A stretch of 34,511 bases of DNA, from contig JAGLYR010000176.1 of the NCBI GenBank assembly GCA_023132135.1, positions 1-34,511 on the forward strand, given 5' to 3'. The notes beneath the pieces were generated by a model, which was given only the letters and a program-made list of their open reading frames with translations, searched no databases and had not been told where the DNA came from. The DNA comes from Candidatus Eiseniibacteriota bacterium (GTDB lineage: Bacteria > Arandabacterota > Arandabacteria > JAGLYR01). Shown here in pieces: positions 1 to 7,143 of this stretch; position 1 is the stretch's first letter, and the number at the start of each line of letters is the position of its first letter. The position numbers and the translations under genes were made by a program.

Positions 1-55
1 ACGCCACGCGCGGGAAGGTGGCAAGTCCGGATTGGGGACAGAACGCTTGGATGGT
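1..55 (+). repeat. Partial copy of RAYT-flanking repeat
   Basis: These 55 bases match 1040-1094 at all but a few positions (both start ACGCCACGCGCGGGAAGG and end AACGCTTGGATGGT). At 1040 the sequence is the second half of a 155-bp unit that carries a REP palindrome, so the window probably begins inside another copy of that unit. The left part lies outside the window. Confidence 0.75.
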
Positions 56-64
56 TTTCACCCT

Positions 65-99
65 ATTTCCTGTTTCCCATTTCCTATTTCCGATTTCCT
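65..99 (+). repeat. Heptanucleotide tandem array, family ATTTCCN (left arm)
   Basis: Five consecutive 7-mers (ATTTCCT, GTTTCCC, ATTTCCT, ATTTCCG, ATTTCCT) with exact period 7. An array of the reverse-complement heptad lies 40 bases downstream, so the two can form an imperfect long hairpin. The design resembles the short tandemly repeated repetitive (STRR) heptads known from cyanobacteria. No open reading frame here is credible. Confidence 0.8.
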
Positions 100-139
100 G
101 TGGGTACCTGGCGACGCCATCGGCCTCCGGCGAATAACA

Positions 140-174
140 GTGAATGGGAAATCGGAAATCGTGAATCGGAAATC
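140..174 (-). repeat. Heptanucleotide tandem array, inverted partner of 65-99
   Basis: Five 7-mers in register (GTGAATG, GGAAATC, GGAAATC, GTGAATC, GGAAATC), the reverse complement of the GATTTCC-type heptads at 65-99. The 40-bp centre between the arms has no obvious coding content. Confidence 0.8.
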
Positions 175-190
175 GGGATGGCTTCCGGCC

Positions 191-210
191 CCTGGTGAGA
201 AATGCAGGCC
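191..210 (+). repeat. CCTGGTGAGAAAT terminal-type motif, copy a
   Basis: The 20-mer CCTGGTGAGAAATGCAGGCC recurs in diverged form, in the other orientation, at 9663-9684, 26825-26842 and 34288-34308. Three of the four copies lie close to a heptad array. It could be the end of an insertion sequence or a MITE; the family is not established from this window. Confidence 0.5.
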
Positions 211-243
211 AGGAGCAGAAGTGGCAGGCTGTGCCGGGAGGTA

Positions 244-588
244 TCAGTCCAGCAATCCCGATGTATTCAGCAGGTGCTGGGCCAGAACCCCGGCGCGGCT
301 CGCCAGGGCTGTCCGCTGTGAGGGATCGGACCAAATGGCAGTCCACGAGCGCTGCCACCGGACAATCTCGCGCTGGAGATCAGCCAGTTCTATCTGAAGA
401 TCAATGTCCAGATCACGAGCGGTCCACTCAATGAAGAGTTTGCTCTCTTCCAGCAATCCGTGGACTACATCCCGATGATCCGGATGACCGGAGAACGATT
501 GGACCCGACCCAGGTTTGCAGCCAGCCCCCCCAGCCGGATGGGTACGGCATCACGGAGGTACCGGTCACGATTCACTGCCAAGTCCAT
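244..588 (-). CDS. Unknown 114-aa protein coupled to DUF5674 gene
   Basis: The ATG at 588-586 shares a base with the TGA stop of the upstream DUF5674 gene (TGATG), so the two are almost certainly translationally coupled. The protein starts MDLAVNRDRYLRDAVP and is soluble and mostly helical, with no signal peptide or membrane segment. A segment with many acidic and aliphatic residues (about residues 40-75) could pack as a helical hairpin. I do not recognise a named family, although the sequence LGGLAANLGRVQSFSGHPDH looks like a conserved core. Two small co-translated proteins beside a mobile RAYT would fit a toxin-antitoxin-like or other accessory module, but nothing in the sequence proves that. 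Confidence 0.75.
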   Translation of the reverse strand: MDLAVNRDRYLRDAVPIRLGGLAANLGRVQSFSGHPDHRDVVHGLLEESKLFIEWTARDLDIDLQIELADLQREIVRWQRSWTAIWSDPSQRTALASRAGVLAQHLLNTSGLLD

Positions 589-923
589 CAGGTGTCTCCC
601 AGCAGCTGTTCGGCTACGCGCTGCACCTTGGCGCGGATCTCCGCATCCAGAATTGTCATCGATCGGTTGTCCTGCTCGGGCCGGATGTTGATCAAGGCCT
701 CGAAGCGGGTTTCCTGTGTTGAGGGGATCCAGTCGGCTCCCCATACGTCGTGTTGACGACTTCCGTCCTCCAGTAACACCGTCTCACAATCAGCGTGAGC
801 TACGCCACCGCCGGCGGCGACCTCCCGCTCTATGTCGATCGCCAGCTTGATATAGTTCCCAAGAGCCACCAGCATCTCGGAGATTTGCTGCTTGGATGCG
901 CGAGCTCTGAGGAGATGAATCAT
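588..923 (-). CDS. DUF5674 family protein
   Basis: This 111-aa protein matches my memory of DUF5674: an N-terminal MIHLLRARASKQQISEML helix, then AIDIEREVAAGGGVAHADCE, the hallmark LLEDGSRQHDVWGADWIPS, and FEALINIRPEQDNRSM. Function is unknown for the family. The start is taken as ATG at 923, which has a G-rich Shine-Dalgarno (AGGGGGG) 6-7 bases upstream; a TTG two codons earlier is less likely. It is the first gene of a two-gene unit with the 114-aa protein and is transcribed away from the RAYT region. The region upstream (924-1272) is repeat sequence, so its promoter must lie in or next to the repeats. Confidence 0.85.
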   Translation of the reverse strand: MIHLLRARASKQQISEMLVALGNYIKLAIDIEREVAAGGGVAHADCETVLLEDGSRQHDVWGADWIPSTQETRFEALINIRPEQDNRSMTILDAEIRAKVQRVAEQLLGDT

Positions 924-1000
924 GATCAACCCCCCTGCGGCGACGGTGTCGTTGCAATCGTGCGATTCCCCGGATCACGAAGACCTTCCCGGGATCTGCC

Positions 1001-1025
1001 GTAGGGGCGACCCGGTGGGTCGCCC
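1001..1025 (+). repeat. REP palindrome 1
   Basis: A GTAG foot is followed by the arms GGGCGACCC and GGGTCGCCC around a 3-nt loop. A GTAG tetranucleotide 5' of a GC-rich hairpin is the typical REP layout recognised by RAYT transposases. It is identical in the core to the copies at 1156, 1555, 1610, 2029 and 2083. Confidence 0.9.
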
Positions 1026-1155
1026 ACGCCTGGAAGAATACGCCACGCGCGGGAAGGTGGCAAGGCCATATTGGGGGCAGAACGCTTGGATGGTGGCGTA
1101 CGGTCCCTGCAATCGTGCGATTCCCTGGACCACGAAGATTTCCCCGGAATCTACC

Positions 1156-1180
1156 GTAGGGGCGACCCGGTGGGTCGCCC
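1156..1180 (+). repeat. REP palindrome 2
   Basis: Same core as REP 1 (GTAG plus the GGGCGACCC/GGGTCGCCC hairpin), exactly 155 bases downstream of it within the tandem repeat. It ends about 90 bases before the RAYT start codon and may affect transcription or translation of that gene. Confidence 0.9.
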
Positions 1181-1272
1181 GCGCCACCGCACAGAAAAAG
1201 GCGGGCTTATCCGGGTATTCTGGCATTTCGATTGCGAGGCTGCCCAGCAGGTATTCCTGCTGGAGGTACCTC

Positions 1273-1911
1273 GTGCAATACGACCCAAAGAAACATCATA
1301 GGAGATCGATCCGCCTGCCTGAATGGGACTATGTGCAACAGGGTGCGTATTTCGTCACCATCTGCGCGCACGATAAGCGATGCATGTTTGGGGAGATCGT
1401 TTCCGGGATGATGTGGTTGAGCAAGTGCGGCGCCATTGTCCAAGAACAGTGGATTCGCACGGGGGCCGTCCGGGACAACGTGGAACTCGACGCGTTCGTA
1501 GTTATGCCCAACCATCTTCACGGCATAGTTGTGTTGAACGACCCGCGGGTTCCCGTAGGGGCGACCCGGTGGGTCGCCCGGAATGCCATTGGCCCGCCGG
1601 TGCAAAGCTGGGCGACCCACCGGGTCGCCCCTACGGGTCCGGATCGGATCCGGGCCGCTGGCCCAGAGCATGGTTCGCTTGGTGCAATTATCGGGCAGTT
1701 CAAACCTGCGGCTACGAGGGCCATCAACAGACTGCGTCACACACCAGGCGGACTTGTATGGCAACGGAACTACTACGAACACGTCATTCGTGATGAAGAA
1801 GAGTTCAATCGTATCCGCCAGTACATCTTCGACAACCCGCTCGAATGGGATCTCGATCCAGAAAACCCCGAGGGACATTGGAGAAAGCGGAAAGAGAAAT
1901 GGCAGGTGTGA
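1273..1911 (+). CDS. REP-associated tyrosine transposase (RAYT, Y1_Tnp)
   Basis: A 212-aa single-strand-DNA HUH endonuclease of the IS200/REP-associated type, which nicks and moves REP/BIME hairpins. The HUH metal motif is MPNHLHGIVVL (H81, H83); the catalytic tyrosine is probably Y168 in NYYEHVIRDEEEFNRI, followed by the family signature IRQYIFDNPLEW. The N-terminal AYFVTICAHDK strand is also typical. The start is GTG at 1273 with GGAGG at 1262-1266; there is no better in-frame start, and the frame upstream is repeat sequence. A pair of inverted REPs (1555-1634) sits inside the gene between the HUH motif and the tyrosine helix, is a whole number of codons long in effect, and is translated as about residues 95-122 (VGATRWVAR ... 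ATHRVAPTG). The frame and both catalytic motifs are kept, so the protein may still work. Confidence 0.92.
   Translation: MQYDPKKHHRRSIRLPEWDYVQQGAYFVTICAHDKRCMFGEIVSGMMWLSKCGAIVQEQWIRTGAVRDNVELDAFVVMPNHLHGIVVLNDPRVPVGATRWVARNAIGPPVQSWATHRVAPTGPDRIRAAGPEHGSLGAIIGQFKPAATRAINRLRHTPGGLVWQRNYYEHVIRDEEEFNRIRQYIFDNPLEWDLDPENPEGHWRKRKEKWQV
1555..1634. repeat. REP pair (BIME) inside the RAYT gene
   Basis: A forward REP (1555-1579) and an inverted REP (1610-1634) flank a spacer that begins GGAATGCCATTGGCC, the same spacer start as in the BIME at 2029-2107. The hairpins lie entirely within coding sequence and are translated without a stop. It looks like an insertion of the element into its own transposase gene. 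Confidence 0.9.
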
Positions 1912-2028
1912 GAAGGCGACTCCCGATTGCCGCATGGTCGCGTGAAGCTAGGCAGTCGTCAACAGATTCCTTCTCAGAAAGTGCGGTGCTTGTTGCAGCC
2001 GTTGGCGGCTTTCTTCCCGGAATCTACC

Positions 2029-2107
2029 GTAGGGGCGACCCGGTGGGTCGCCCGGAATGCCATTGGCCGGCTGGGCAAAGGCGGGCGACCCACCGGGTCG
2101 CCCCTAC
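2029..2107. repeat. REP pair (BIME) between convergent RAYT and rqcH
   Basis: A forward REP at 2029-2053 and an inverted REP at 2083-2107, with a spacer related to that of the internal copy. It fills most of the 215-bp gap between two convergent genes, a typical BIME position, and could act as a two-way transcription barrier or protect the mRNA 3' ends. Confidence 0.9.
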
Positions 2108-2126
2108 AGTGTCAGTCGTTTCCGGG

Positions 2127-3875
2127 TCACCGCGTCCCCGCGTCGTCTTCCCGGCCCGTCGCCGTTTCCGGCAGGCGCGGTTTCACGAAAATGACCTCCT
2201 CGTTCGTCACCAGAGCCAGGCCGGGCCTTCCCTTGCGCGGTTTCCGCACGTATTTCTTCTCGGTGTAGCTCACGTCCACCGTCTTCGAGTTCCGGCCTCT
2301 GCTGTAATACGCCGCGATCTCGGCGGCTTCCTGGATGGTCTTCGGGCTGGGGCGCTGGCGTTTGTCGGGACGGCGGAGGACGACGTGCGATCCGGCCATC
2401 CCGCGGGCGTGGAACCAGTAATCGTGGGACGCGGCGTGCGAGTGGGTGAGAAGATCGTTCTGCCGATCGTTGCGACCCACCCACACCGTCCATCCGGTGC
2501 TCGTGGTGAAGGTACGGAAGAGGGTCGGGTGCTCCTTCGGCGACCGGGTTTCCCCTTTCGTTGAGGGCAGGAGCCCCGAATCCCTGGCCCTGGCGAGAAG
2601 GGCGTCGGTCTCCATCCCCGCGATGACGTCCATTTCCCGCTCCAGTTGTTCCTTCCGTTGAGTGAGGCGGCGGATCTCCGTGGCCAGGGCCTTCTTGGAT
2701 CGCTGGGCTTTGCGGGCTTTGGCGAAGTACTTTTCAGCATTGACCCGCGGAGACTTGGCCGGATCGGCCGGAATCCGGATGTGGGGCCGGCTGGGATCGT
2801 AGTGGTCGATCACGGTCAGCTCGCTGCTCCCCGTCTTCAAGCTGTGGAGGTTCGAGATGATGAGTTCGCCGAACCGGCGGAATTCCGCCTCGCGGGACGA
2901 GGTTCTCCTGCGCTCCGCGACACGCTCGAGACTTCGGTTCACACGCCTCAGTCCCTCGCGGACTCGTTTTCGGAATCGATTCCGCAACATCTCATCGCGC
3001 GCACCAGGGATCACGGCTCTGTAGAACGCGGTCACGGCCTCGGACACTCGCTCGAACTCCCGGCAGGTCATGTCCCCGAGGTGCATGACGGGTATCGGCG
3101 AGACGGCGACCGGGCGTGCAGGCGGGATGGCGCGAGCGTAGTAAACACAAGGGGTGAAAACTCCCCCTGTGACCTCGGCGACCCACGCAGAGAGATGGCT
3201 CGCGAGGAGATCCACCTGCCGGGGTTTCAGCGCTCCCACCGGAGTCGACGGCTCAAGGTCCGCCCGGAAAAGAATCTCCTTCGCCCAGAAGGGTGAGATC
3301 CCGGTGGAGCCCTGGACGAGGGCCGATTGAAGATCGAGATCGCCGTGGACCAGGAAGAGGTCACGGATTGTCTCGGGAGATGTGGTCAGGGGGTCGACAC
3401 GGACCGAGGCCTTTTCCCCTCCCGCGATCTGCCGCGACCGGTTCCCGGGAATCGGTCCTGGCTTGAGACTGGCGAGGGTCCCGTCGTCGGTCTCCAGGTA
3501 CAGGTTCGCTCCCCGGCCGAAGAGCCGGAGCATCAGTGTGAACCGCTCAGGCGAGCCGAAAGGGCGCCGACGGGTGAAGCCCAGGGTCATGATTCGGTCG
3601 AAGCCGAGCTGGCGGATTTCTCCGAGAACGGACCCAAGCAGGCAGGCCCGCGCTGTGTTGAGAAACGGCCCCATCTCCACTGCGGGATCCGGCTGCGCTA
3701 GAATCTCGACCCTGGGGAAGTCGGGATCGCAAGACAGAGCCAGGTATTTCGAAGATCTCTCCTTGCGGATTTCCAATTGCAGGGTGCGGGGATCTGCAAG
3801 ATCGACGGAGCGGACGGAACTCCCCTCCAGATCCGCCAGTTCGGCAAGCAAGGCACGGAGAAGAAAGGCGTCCAT
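2127..3875 (-). CDS. rqcH: RqcH/NFACT family ribosome-quality-control protein
   Basis: A 582-aa protein of the NFACT family (older names FbpA, fibronectin-binding A; DUF814). In bacteria RqcH binds stalled 50S-peptidyl-tRNA complexes and recruits Ala-tRNA to add C-terminal alanine tails. The N-terminal NFACT-N domain has the DR pair (D93-R94 in GFDRIMTLGF), equivalent to the residues needed for tailing in Rqc2/RqcH. A basic helix-rich middle (about 285-440, with KKALATEIRRLTQRKEQLE) is the coiled-coil/HhH part. NFACT-R runs from about 460: VWVGRNDRQNDLLTH, then DYWFHARGMAGSHVVLR. Length is normal. The ATG is 6 bases after the selD stop, so the two genes are co-transcribed. The 3' end faces the BIME. 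Confidence 0.93.
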   Translation of the reverse strand: MDAFLLRALLAELADLEGSSVRSVDLADPRTLQLEIRKERSSKYLALSCDPDFPRVEILAQPDPAVEMGPFLNTARACLLGSVLGEIRQLGFDRIMTLGFTRRRPFGSPERFTLMLRLFGRGANLYLETDDGTLASLKPGPIPGNRSRQIAGGEKASVRVDPLTTSPETIRDLFLVHGDLDLQSALVQGSTGISPFWAKEILFRADLEPSTPVGALKPRQVDLLASHLSAWVAEVTGGVFTPCVYYARAIPPARPVAVSPIPVMHLGDMTCREFERVSEAVTAFYRAVIPGARDEMLRNRFRKRVREGLRRVNRSLERVAERRRTSSREAEFRRFGELIISNLHSLKTGSSELTVIDHYDPSRPHIRIPADPAKSPRVNAEKYFAKARKAQRSKKALATEIRRLTQRKEQLEREMDVIAGMETDALLARARDSGLLPSTKGETRSPKEHPTLFRTFTTSTGWTVWVGRNDRQNDLLTHSHAASHDYWFHARGMAGSHVVLRRPDKRQRPSPKTIQEAAEIAAYYSRGRNSKTVDVSYTEKKYVRKPRKGRPGLALVTNEEVIFVKPRLPETATGREDDAGTR

Positions 3876-3881
3876 CGGCTC

Positions 3882-4931
3882 TCACGCTGTCACACGGATT
3901 GTGCCGGCCGGTCCGTCGCTGATTGTGCCGATCTCGGCAATGGTGTCGACCCCGGCCGCGGCCAGCTTTTCCGCAAGCAGGTCGCCTTTGTCGGGGTCAA
4001 CCGGGATCAGGAGTCCTCCCGAGGTCTGCGCGTCCGCGAGGAGAATGCGGGCCGTCTCGTCCACTTCAGCCGCGAACTCAACACGGGACTCCACGAAACG
4101 CAGATTGCTTTTGCTTCCCCCCGGGATGGCGCCCCTGGCGGCGAACCGTCGGGCGGCAGGCAGGATGGGAACATTGGAGGCGGCAATGATGGCCGACACG
4201 CCGGACGCGACGAGCATTTCTTGCAGGTGGCCAAGGAGACCGAATCCGGTAACGTCCGTACAAGCGCGAACTCCAACTTCGACCATTGCCCGGGAAGCCG
4301 CTCGATTCAGTGTGGCCATGAGTGAGACAATTTCGTTGATGTCGGAATCGCCGACCAGATTCCCCTTGATTGCAGTGGTGATGATTCCGGAGCCAAGGGG
4401 CTTGGTGAGGAACAGGCGATTGCCCGGGTGTGCGCCGGCGTTGGTGATGATGCGGTCGGGATGGATGAGTCCGGTTACAGACAGACCGTACTTCGGCTCG
4501 TTGTCCTTTATGGTGTGTCCGCCGAGGATGGCAACCCCCGCCTCGGTGGCCTTGTCCAGTCCCCCCCTCAGGATCTGGACGAGGACCTCAAGGGGAATCA
4601 TGTTTTCCGGGAATGCGATGACGTTGAGGGCCGTCACCGGACGGGCGCCCATGGCATAGACGTCGCTCAGCGCGTTGGCCGCGGCAACCAACCCGAACGA
4701 ATAGGGATCGTCGACCATGGGTGTAAAAAAGTCCACGGTCTGGACCAGGGCCAGATCGTCCCGGACCTTGTAGACCCCTGCATCATCCGCGGTGTTCGAC
4801 CCGACCAGAACGTCCGGGTATTCCGGGATGTGCAGCTGCTTCAGCACTGCTTGCAAGCCCTCCGGGCTCATCTTGCAGGCTCACCCCGCGCCGCTGGAAT
4901 AGCCGGTGAGGCGAATGGGATCGTCCGTCAC
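3882..4931 (-). CDS. selD: Selenide, water dikinase (selenoprotein, UGA = Sec17)
   Basis: SelD makes selenophosphate from selenide and ATP, the selenium donor for Sec-tRNA and selenouridine. A conventional ATG call at 4871 loses the active site. Reading upstream through the in-frame TGA at 4881-4883 gives IRLTGYSSGAG-U-ACKMSP, the canonical N-terminus in which E. coli has C17 and K20. With GTG at 4931 (AAGGG 8 bases upstream) the Sec falls exactly at residue 17 and the lysine at 20, total 349 aa, the usual length. An in-frame stop lies five codons above that GTG. Other motifs: TADDAGVY, TVDFFTPMVDDPYSFG, ANALSDVYAMGA, GGHTIKDNEPKYGLSVTG, DVTGFGLLGH, DAQTSGGLL. First gene of the selD-rqcH unit. 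Automatic callers will truncate this gene. Confidence 0.95.
4852..4877 (-). promoter_or_regulatory. Putative bacterial SECIS hairpin of selD
   Basis: Immediately 3' of the Sec UGA the mRNA can pair TGCAAG with CTTGCA (lower stem, 6 bp) and CCC with GGG around a GGA apical loop, or alternatively AGCCC with GGGCT. The loop Gs lie 18-19 nt after the UGA, close to the position and G-rich loop that SelB recognises in E. coli fdhF. The hairpin is inside the coding sequence, as bacterial SECIS elements are. Confidence 0.75.
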
Positions 4932-5139
4932 AACGCTGGCCCTTCATCGGAATCCGCTTGTGTCTCGACAACTGACCTTTCAGTATCCGGTTTCCCGGCG
5001 GAAGCGTCAAGGCAAAGTGGGGTACGAAGCACGAAGCACACGGCGCGGGCCCCCGCCTTTTGCGCTTTACGTCCTGGGTCTTGTGTGCTACGTGATGCGC
5101 ATACGCTGAGTCAATCGTTTCAAGTCTGGGAGGGCCCGC
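4932..5139. other. Divergent intergenic region selD / HEAT-cyclophilin
   Basis: No gene is supported. It holds an inverted pair of heptad arrays: ACGAAGC-type at 5024-5044 and the opposite-strand type at about 5062-5103 (including GTGTGCT, ACGTGAT). The strong Shine-Dalgarno GGGAGGG at 5128-5134 belongs to the gene at 5140. I looked for a selC (tRNA-Sec) gene here and found none. No clear promoter motif. Confidence 0.6.
5024..5103. repeat. Inverted pair of heptad arrays, GTGCTTC family
   Basis: The left arm (5024-5044) has ACGAAGC, ACGAAGC, ACACGGC in period 7. The right arm (5062-5103) has degenerate heptads with the common pattern xGTxxTx (GGGTCTT, GTGTGCT, ACGTGAT). The same GTGCTTC heptad recurs at 9544-9578 and 26856-26869. 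The right arm is degenerate, so its limits are approximate. Confidence 0.55.
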
Positions 5140-7101
5140 ATGACCGCAATTCGCTGTTCCTCGCTCACGCCGGCGCTGATGGCGCCTTTTCTGCTGGTCG
5201 TGCTGATCGGCCCGGTGAGTCCATCACCCCTGGACGAGGCCAAGATTCTTCGCATCAAGGTACTGGAGGACGACCGCTACCTCGAGAACTACGAACTGGC
5301 CCGGCTTGCACAGGACAGCGACCCGCAAGTCCGCCGGGCTGCCGTGATTGCGCTGGGACGGATTCAGCGGGAGGGTGCGCTGAGCAGCCTGATCACAGCC
5401 CTGGAGGATCCCGACGAGGATGTCCGGGGCGCAGCGTCTTTTGCTCTGGGGCAGCTCGGAGACAGCACACTGGCTCCCGTGCTGCTGGATGTGCTCGATG
5501 ATCCTTCCCGTCGGGTTCGGAGAAACGTGATCGAGGCGCTTGGGAAAACAGGAGATGTGCGGGCAGCTCCAACGCTGATGGATCTGCTGAAGAGCCGGTC
5601 CCCTGAGCTCCGGGGCGAAGCTGCTCTGGCCCTGGGCCGGCTGGAGGATCCCAGGTCTGTGGGGGCGCTCATCGGGGTGCTGGCGGATGATCCCGAAGCG
5701 GAGGTTCGGTGGCGGGCTGCCTGCGGTTTGGGGGCCATCGAAGGACTGGATGTTATCGAGGCGCTGGTGGGGGCCATCGGTGACGAGGACGCGCTGGTGG
5801 CCGCTTTCGCAGCGAAAGGACTGGGCCGGCGGGGGAAGGACGTGAACTGGGAAGCTCTCCTGCCCGCCCTCGACCATCCCGACTGGCGGGTCCAGGTGAA
5901 CACGCTTCTCGCCCTCGGGAGCTGTGCCGACTCCAACTCCGTGTCTTCCATGGTGGATGCTGTGGACTCACCCAACCACCACGTGAGGGCCACCGCCTGT
6001 GCCTTGCTGGAAGATCTGCGCGGCTCAAAATCGACGCCTCCCCTGCGGAAAGCCCTGAAGGATCCCGACCCGATGGTGCGGGCCAAGGCGGCCCGGGCGT
6101 TGGGGCAGGTTGATGGGCGGCGAGCTCTCCCCGATGTGGAAGGGTTGCTGAACGATCCACATCCGTACGTTCGGGCCAAAGCTCATGAAGCCTTGGGGAA
6201 AATCGAGTCTCTCCGGAGCGTGGAGCTCCTGGAGGCCGGTCTCCGGAACAGCGATCCGCGGATTCGATCGGCTTCCGCTTCGGGTCTGTCGACTCTCCAG
6301 CAGCGCGGTGTCATGGAGGCACTGATCGATGCCCTGAAGGATGAAGACTGGGTTGTCGTGACGGTGGCGGCCGAAGGGCTTGGGGAGCTGGAGAACAAGA
6401 AGGCCGTACGCCCGCTGAAGGAGACTTTCCATGCATATCCGGGATCCGGGGAGGAGGAAGGCGAAGTCCGCCTTGCGGTGTTGACGGCACTGCACAGGAT
6501 CGGCGTCCGGGGTCCCAGGAAGCTCTACTCGGAAGCACTTGACGACCCCGACATCCGCGTGCGGCGTGCGGCGGCGGCCGTTTTCAAGGAGTTCTGGGGC
6601 GAGGACAGGGAAGTCGCCCCTGCTGTCTTCGGCAGGGGTGAGGGGGACGGGAGCAATCTCGCGGTGGCTCTGGGGGAAAAGAAGGTCCGGATTGTGACGA
6701 GCCGGGGCGACATCGAGTGCCGCCTCTACGGAGATGATGCGCCCCAGACCGTGGCCAATTTTCTGCGTCTTGCAGAAGCAGGATACTACGACGGATTGAC
6801 CTTCCACCGGGTGGTCCCCAACTTCGTGATTCAGGGAGGATGCGCGCGGGGTGATGGGTGGGGAGGCGCGGGCTACACCATCCGCTGCGAGATCAACGAA
6901 CACCGCTATCTCACAGGCACCCTCGGTATGGCGCTTTCGGGCAAGGACACCGGTGGGAGCCAGTTCTTCATCACCCACTCGCCGCAACCCCACCTCGACG
7001 GAAGGTACACGGTCTTCGGGCAGGTCGTGGAGGGAATGGATGTGGTGAATGACATTGCGCCGGGGGACAGGATCCTGTCCATCGAGGAGATCGAAACGTA
7101 G
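5140..7101 (+). CDS. Secreted HEAT-repeat protein with C-terminal cyclophilin PPIase
   Basis: 653 aa. Residues 1-29 are a signal peptide ([20 protein letters not shown]). Residues about 45-490 are roughly 13-14 PBS-lyase-type HEAT repeats of about 31 aa, each with a D-P-x-x-x-V-R pattern. Residues about 510-653 are a cyclophilin-type peptidyl-prolyl isomerase: [13 protein letters not shown] (catalytic R557, Q565), GSQFFITH, and [15 protein letters not shown], where the tryptophan of eukaryotic CypA is H, as in many bacterial enzymes. The HEAT solenoid probably binds a client and presents it to the isomerase outside the cytoplasm. The ATG has GGGAGGG 5 bases upstream. It converges on the gene ending at 7144. 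Both domain calls are firm; the combined function is inferred. Confidence 0.92.
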   Translation: MTAIRCSSLTPALMAPFLLVVLIGPVSPSPLDEAKILRIKVLEDDRYLENYELARLAQDSDPQVRRAAVIALGRIQREGALSSLITALEDPDEDVRGAASFALGQLGDSTLAPVLLDVLDDPSRRVRRNVIEALGKTGDVRAAPTLMDLLKSRSPELRGEAALALGRLEDPRSVGALIGVLADDPEAEVRWRAACGLGAIEGLDVIEALVGAIGDEDALVAAFAAKGLGRRGKDVNWEALLPALDHPDWRVQVNTLLALGSCADSNSVSSMVDAVDSPNHHVRATACALLEDLRGSKSTPPLRKALKDPDPMVRAKAARALGQVDGRRALPDVEGLLNDPHPYVRAKAHEALGKIESLRSVELLEAGLRNSDPRIRSASASGLSTLQQRGVMEALIDALKDEDWVVVTVAAEGLGELENKKAVRPLKETFHAYPGSGEEEGEVRLAVLTALHRIGVRGPRKLYSEALDDPDIRVRRAAAAVFKEFWGEDREVAPAVFGRGEGDGSNLAVALGEKKVRIVTSRGDIECRLYGDDAPQTVANFLRLAEAGYYDGLTFHRVVPNFVIQGGCARGDGWGGAGYTIRCEINEHRYLTGTLGMALSGKDTGGSQFFITHSPQPHLDGRYTVFGQVVEGMDVVNDIAPGDRILSIEEIET

Positions 7102-7110
7102 AACGCAGGA

Positions 7111-7133
7111 GAATCCGCGGATTGCACGGATTC
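7111..7133. terminator. Small hairpin between convergent genes
   Basis: GAATCCG and CGGATTC can pair around a 9-nt loop in the 42-bp gap between two convergent stops. There is no T-run, so this is at best a weak or Rho-assisted terminator. Confidence 0.3.
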
Positions 7134-7143
7134 CGGGGAGAGT

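Larger units (their letters stand above)
924..1272. repeat. Tandem 155-bp REP-containing repeat upstream of RAYT
   Basis: No gene is supported in this 349-bp stretch. A 155-bp unit starts at 953 (TGCAATCGTGCGATTCCC) and again at 1108; the second copy follows the first through the REP palindrome to about 1185 and then diverges. Each copy has one REP at the same offset (1001-1025 and 1156-1180). The second half of the first copy also matches 1-55. An apparent reading frame continuing upstream from the RAYT gene through here only reflects the repeat. Confidence 0.8.

Noticed and set aside
922-1272. N-terminal extension of the RAYT through the tandem repeat
   Set aside because: The translated part is repeat DNA, and the GTG at 1273 has a proper GGAGG.
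1207-1935. Minus-strand open frame over the RAYT
   Set aside because: The HUH and tyrosine motifs are on the plus strand; the reverse frame is open because the REPs are palindromic and GC-rich.
3382-4659. Long plus-strand open frame (425 codons) opposite rqcH and selD
   Set aside because: It is the antisense shadow of two well-recognised genes, with low-complexity Arg/Ser composition and no motif.
4932-5139. tRNA-Sec (selC) next to selD
   Set aside because: No sequence with a TTCGA-type T-loop, a long variable arm and a CCA end could be assembled.
5364-6993. Minus-strand frames opposite the HEAT repeats
   Set aside because: They are Pro/Ser/Arg-rich shadows of the HEAT codons, without start signals.
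7111-7133. True intrinsic terminator
   Set aside because: The stem is short and has no T-run; it is kept only as a weak hairpin.
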